Assembly: GCA_943367715.1 (NCBI GenBank)
Contig: CALRJY020000005.1
Location: 62,001 to 126,000, forward strand
DNA: 64,000 nt
Origin: JAEYXS01 sp943367715
Lineage (GTDB): Bacteria > Verrucomicrobiota > Verrucomicrobiia > Limisphaerales > JAEYXS01
Reading direction: 5' to 3'
Below, piece after piece: positions 60,498 through 64,000 of the stretch. The notes below the pieces were generated by a model that was given only the letters and a program-made list of their open reading frames with translations, was not told the origin of the DNA and ran no database searches. Every line of letters starts with the position of its first letter. Positions within the stretch are counted from its first letter, which is position 1. The position numbers were made by a program, and so were the translations under genes.

Positions 60498-62162
60498 ATG
60501 AACCTCTCTCTGCGCCGGCTGGCGGTGGGCTTTGCCTTGATGATGGTTGCGTTTACCGCCCACGCCGCAGCGTCGAAGCCGAACATCATTCTCATCCTGG
60601 CGGATGACATGGGTTACTCGGATCTGGGTTGTTACGGATCGGAGATCAAGACGCCGAATCTGGACAAGCTGGCGAGCACTGGGTTGCGGTTCACGCAGTT
60701 CTACAACGGGGCGAGGTGCTGTCCCACCCGGGCGGCGTTGCTGACGGGGTTGTATCCGCATCAGGCCGGGGTGGGGCACATGCTGGGGAACTTGAACAAG
60801 CCGGGTTACACGAGCGGACTGAACAACAACTCCGCGACCATCGCTGAACTGTTGCGGGAGACGGGGTATCGCACGTATCACGTGGGGAAGTGGCACGTGG
60901 GCGGCATCGGGGCGAAGGCGGAGCCGCGGAATCACCCCATGAGCCGGGGTTTCGACCGGGCTTTCGGTTCGGGTGGGGGCGGGAATTATTTCGCGCTGCA
61001 ACCCTTGTATGTGGACCGGGAGAACATCAAGCCGGGGGATAATTTTTACGCGACGGATGCGTTCAGTTACCAGGCGGTGCAGTTCCTGGATGAGCATCAG
61101 GCGCGGCACAAGGAGCAGCCGTTCTTCCTGCATCTGTGTTACACGGCACCGCATTTCCCGCTGCACGCGAAACCGGAGGACATCGCGAAGTATCGCGGGA
61201 AATATCGCATGGGGTGGGACAAACTGCGCGAGACGCGTTTCGCCAAACAGCAGGAGCTGGGGATAATGGACAAGAAGACGAAGCTATCGCCGCGTGATCC
61301 GGTGGCGAAGGCGTGGGATGAAATACCGGAGGCGGAGAAGGACGAGTGGGATCTGCGGATGGCGGTGCATGCGGCGATGATCGATTGCATGGACCAGGGC
61401 ATCGGACGGGTGCTGGAGATGGTGAAGAAGGGTGGCGCGGAAGAGAACACGCTGGTGGTATTCCTCTCGGATAACGGCGCGAGCGCAGAGGCGCTGGATT
61501 CGTGGCCGAACCCGGCTCGCGGCCACAAGCCGGGCAGTATCACAGGCACGCGTGATTCGCACCGGTGCATCGAGATCGGCTGGGCGAATGCGGCGAACAC
61601 GCCTTTCCGCGAGAACAAGATGTGGACGCATGAGGGCGGCATCAGCACGGCGTTCATCGCGCATTGGCCGGCGGGCATCACGAAGGCGCGGGGCAAGATC
61701 ACGGATGAGGTGGGGCATATCATCGATCTGATGCCGACGTTTCTAGAGGTGGCGGGCGGGAGTTATCCGGCGCGTTACCGGAGCTTCGATCTGAAGCCAT
61801 TGGCGGGCACGAGTCTGGTGCCGGTGTTGCAGGGAAAGAAGATCGGGGATCGCGCGCTGGGCTGGGAGCATGAGGGGAATCGGGCGTATCGCGTGGGGGA
61901 TTGGAAGTTGGTGGCGCCGTTCAAGGGAGAATGGGAGTTGTATGATTTGAGCCGAGATCGCGCGGAGGTGAACAACCTGGCGGCAAAGAATCCAAGGAAG
62001 GTGCAGGAGCTGACGACGCGGTATCAGCAGTGGGCAGATGACGTAGGCGTGGTGCCGTGGGAGCAATTGCCGGGAGCGGATTACCAGCCGACGAAGGGGT
62101 ATCAGAAGAAGTCGGAGCCGCCAGTGGCCGGAGCGGCTGGGAAGGCGAAGGGTGTGGATTGA
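60498..62162 (+). CDS. sulfatase, exported, with CCPTR active-site motif
   Basis: A 554-residue exported sulfatase from ATG 60498 (MNLSLRRLAVGFALMMVAFT). Metal site NIILILADDMGYSDLG near 31-46; active-site motif CCPTRAALLTGLYP puts the formylglycine cysteine at 74. GKWHVGGIGAKAEPR, VVFLSDNGASAEALD and GDWKLVAPFKGEWELYDLSR complete the family. It has an internal insert near 260-300 (KQQELGIMDKKTKLSPRDPV), as in choline-sulfatase/arylsulfatase relatives. It is followed after 50 bases by another sulfatase and probably co-transcribed. The frame is open to 60318 but begins without a signal peptide. Confidence 0.93.
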   Translation: MNLSLRRLAVGFALMMVAFTAHAAASKPNIILILADDMGYSDLGCYGSEIKTPNLDKLASTGLRFTQFYNGARCCPTRAALLTGLYPHQAGVGHMLGNLNKPGYTSGLNNNSATIAELLRETGYRTYHVGKWHVGGIGAKAEPRNHPMSRGFDRAFGSGGGGNYFALQPLYVDRENIKPGDNFYATDAFSYQAVQFLDEHQARHKEQPFFLHLCYTAPHFPLHAKPEDIAKYRGKYRMGWDKLRETRFAKQQELGIMDKKTKLSPRDPVAKAWDEIPEAEKDEWDLRMAVHAAMIDCMDQGIGRVLEMVKKGGAEENTLVVFLSDNGASAEALDSWPNPARGHKPGSITGTRDSHRCIEIGWANAANTPFRENKMWTHEGGISTAFIAHWPAGITKARGKITDEVGHIIDLMPTFLEVAGGSYPARYRSFDLKPLAGTSLVPVLQGKKIGDRALGWEHEGNRAYRVGDWKLVAPFKGEWELYDLSRDRAEVNNLAAKNPRKVQELTTRYQQWADDVGVVPWEQLPGADYQPTKGYQKKSEPPVAGAAGKAKGVD

Positions 62163-62212
62163 GAGTTGAAGCGTAACTTAAGGGGAATTCACAACGTCCA
62201 TAGAGGAATACC

Positions 62213-63658
62213 ATGAAGGCGATCAAATCCATATTGTTGGCGGGGTTGGCGTTGTTGGTCGTATCGATGTCGCTTGATGCTGCGGAGGCCAAGGCGAAGT
62301 TCAACCTGCTCATCATCACGGCGGATGATATGAATGCGGATTCGGTAGGATGGATGGGCAATCCGCTGAAGCTGACGCCGAACGTGGACGCACTGGCGGC
62401 GACGGCGCATAAGTTCGTGAACAATCATGTGACGGTGCCGATCTGCCAGCCGGGGCGGGAGGCGTTGATGACGGGGCGCGTGCCGCATCGCAGCGGCGGG
62501 CTGGGGTTCAATCCGATCAACCTGGATGTGCCGACGCTGGTGGAGGTGTTGAAGGAGCAGGGTTATTATACAGCGGCGATCAACAAGATCGTGCACATGG
62601 CGCCGAAGGAGAAGTTTCCGTGGGATCATCCGTTTGACGGGTCGGGGAAGAATCCGAAACTCTTCACCACGCACATGACGGAGGCGTTGGCGGAAGCGAA
62701 GACGGCGGGCAAACCCTTCTTCATCAATGCGAACATCACGGACCCGCACCGGCCATTCTATGGCAGCGAACAAGGTCAGCAGAAAAAGGCGAAGAAGGCC
62801 AAAGCGACGGAGGAAGGCAAGGCGGTGAAGAAGGCCGGTGAAGAGGTGGTGGAGCCGCTCACGGCAGAGCAGGTGAGCGTGCCGAAGTTTCTCGAAGACG
62901 TGCCGCTCGTGCGCGAGGAGATGGCACAGTATTATACGAGCATCAAGCGGCTGGATGTGACGTTTGGCGAGATTATGGCGGCCTTGAAAGCTTCCGGGCA
63001 GGAGGAGAAGACGGTGGTGATGTTCATGTCGGATCACGGCATCTCGACGCCGTTCTCCAAGGCTTCGGTGTATTTCAACGGCACGCGGTCACCGGTGCTG
63101 ATGCGCTGGCCGGGGATGGGGAAGGCGCAGAAGCGTGAGGAGTTCGTGAGCAGTGTGGATGTGATGCCGACGCTGCTGGAGGTGATGGAGGCGAAAGCTC
63201 CGGCGGGAATGGACGGGCGGTCGTGGTTGCCATTGCTGAAAGGGGAGAAGCAGGAGGGGCGCGACTATGTCATCACGCACGTGAACACGGTGAGCAGCGG
63301 CAAGGCGTTTCCGCAACGTTGCATCCGGACGAAGGATCATACGCTGATGTTTCACGCTTGGGCAGATGGCACGACCAGCTTTCGTGTGGAGGCGATGAAC
63401 GGGCTGACTTTTAATGCACTGGCGGAAGCCGGAAAAACGGACGCGAAGATCCAGGCCCGCGTGGAGCAGTTCACGAAGGGGAGTCCGTTGGCGTTCTATG
63501 ATATGAAGAATGATCCGGAGGAGCGGAAGAACGAGCTGGCGAACCCGAAGTATCAGAAGGAGATCGAGCGATTGAAGCAGTTGCTGCTGACGCACATGGA
63601 GAAGACGAAGGATCCGCAACTGGAGAATTTCAAGAAAGCGGCGATGGCGGTTAAATGA
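62213..63658 (+). CDS. sulfatase, heparan-type, with CQPGR motif
   Basis: A 481-residue exported sulfatase (signal KSILLAGLALLVVSMSLDAAE). Metal site NLLIITADDMNADSVGWMGN; the cysteine motif is ICQPGREALMTGR, so the position normally Ser or Thr is Gly while Cys78 and Arg82 remain. Formylglycine conversion by FGE needs CxPxR and is still possible. FMSDHGISTPFSKASVYFNG and VMPTLLEVMEAKAPAGMDGR complete the family pattern near the N-sulfoglucosamine group. A lysine-rich insertion (KKAKKAKATEEGKAVKKAGE, about residue 190-210) is unusual. Second gene in the pair at the right end. Confidence 0.92.
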   Translation: MKAIKSILLAGLALLVVSMSLDAAEAKAKFNLLIITADDMNADSVGWMGNPLKLTPNVDALAATAHKFVNNHVTVPICQPGREALMTGRVPHRSGGLGFNPINLDVPTLVEVLKEQGYYTAAINKIVHMAPKEKFPWDHPFDGSGKNPKLFTTHMTEALAEAKTAGKPFFINANITDPHRPFYGSEQGQQKKAKKAKATEEGKAVKKAGEEVVEPLTAEQVSVPKFLEDVPLVREEMAQYYTSIKRLDVTFGEIMAALKASGQEEKTVVMFMSDHGISTPFSKASVYFNGTRSPVLMRWPGMGKAQKREEFVSSVDVMPTLLEVMEAKAPAGMDGRSWLPLLKGEKQEGRDYVITHVNTVSSGKAFPQRCIRTKDHTLMFHAWADGTTSFRVEAMNGLTFNALAEAGKTDAKIQARVEQFTKGSPLAFYDMKNDPEERKNELANPKYQKEIERLKQLLLTHMEKTKDPQLENFKKAAMAVK

Positions 63659-63901
63659 GGAAGGGAAATCAACATAAGGGAGGCTGTTGAGGGGTGAGAG
63701 TGATGTAATGCGGGTGACGATGGGAGTGTGAGTGGACTGAGAAATTAGGCGGGCGAATGTGGAGCGGTGGACAGGGTTGCTTGGGGTGGCCGATTACAAT
63801 CTGCAACCTTGAGCCGTGCGCGGTGTTGGAGTAGGGATTGAGTATCCACTCTACATCAGCGGTTTCATTTTTCGTGCGCTGTTAAGAAAGTGTTCCTAGC
63901 T

Positions 63902-64000
63902 ATGAAGACCATGCCTTGTTGGATGAGATATGCCGGTGGCGCTGCCCTCGCGGGGATTATGCTGACACAGGCTGGCAGCACTGCGTTGCAGGCGGCAGAT
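63902..64000 (+). CDS. exported protein, cut by the right edge
   Basis: The frame starts at ATG 63902 and stays open to the last base, 33 codons. The N-terminus (MKTMPCWMRYAGGAALAGIM, then LTQAGSTALQAAD) is a signal peptide with an AxA-type cleavage site. The mature part is outside the window, so no family can be named. Confidence 0.6.
   Translation, partial: MKTMPCWMRYAGGAALAGIMLTQAGSTALQAAD

Overview
The window looks like chromosomal DNA of a Verrucomicrobiota member, most likely of the Pedosphaera/Limisphaerales type (inference). The evidence is a set of families typical of the PVC superphylum: a DUF1501 protein next to a DUF1549/DUF1553 protein with a planctomycete cytochrome c motif, a PVC-type CxxCH dehydrogenase-like protein, four sulfatases, an ECF sigma factor with a FecR partner, a large GreA-like protein, and prepilin-type secreted proteins. 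Palindromic intergenic repeats are frequent. No rRNA, CRISPR array, transposase or prophage was seen. One tRNA (Asn) is present.

Left part (1-6.2 kb): a minus-strand operon runs ECF sigma factor > FecR anti-sigma > DUF1549/1553 cytochrome > DUF1501 protein (cut by the window edge). A divergent pseudopilin and a small lipoprotein follow, then a secreted thioredoxin-like protein bracketed by two near-identical hairpins.

Core part (9.5-34.7 kb): housekeeping genes (GreA-like factor, rsmB, CNNM/CorC-type transporter, prmC, murA, MFS, signal peptidase I, pyrD, glnB-glnA, dnaA, an ABC ATPase, xylA, tatD) are interrupted by a sulfatase and by a two-gene unit made of an 1125-residue repeat-rich exoprotein and an outer-membrane beta-barrel protein. 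The glnB-glnA pair forms a nitrogen unit with a hairpin between the genes. dnaA is preceded by a non-coding region with one consensus DnaA box.

Right part (34.7-64 kb): accessory and degradative functions. These are the PVC CxxCH protein, an unusual cysteine-rich substrate-binding protein with its ABC transporter, a ceramidase-like protein, a translationally coupled sulfatase/prenyltransferase-like pair, a CehA-type metallohydrolase with a PQQ-like propeller, a ribbon-helix-helix-like gene pair, and two sulfatases in tandem at the right end. Between 54.9 and 58.1 kb lies a patch of small poorly conserved genes with two signs of decay: a frameshifted partial duplicate of yjbQ and a lipoprotein gene split by one in-frame TGA.

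Several dispersed repeats were found by eye: a roughly 80-bp palindrome after the CNNM gene, two copies of a roughly 115-130-bp palindrome around 16.4 and 17.1 kb (one encodes the C-terminus of an MFS protein), two copies of a 100-bp repeat 22 kb apart in opposite orientation, and two copies of a 21-bp GTATGACA palindrome. Functional calls rest on motif recognition only; no database search was run.
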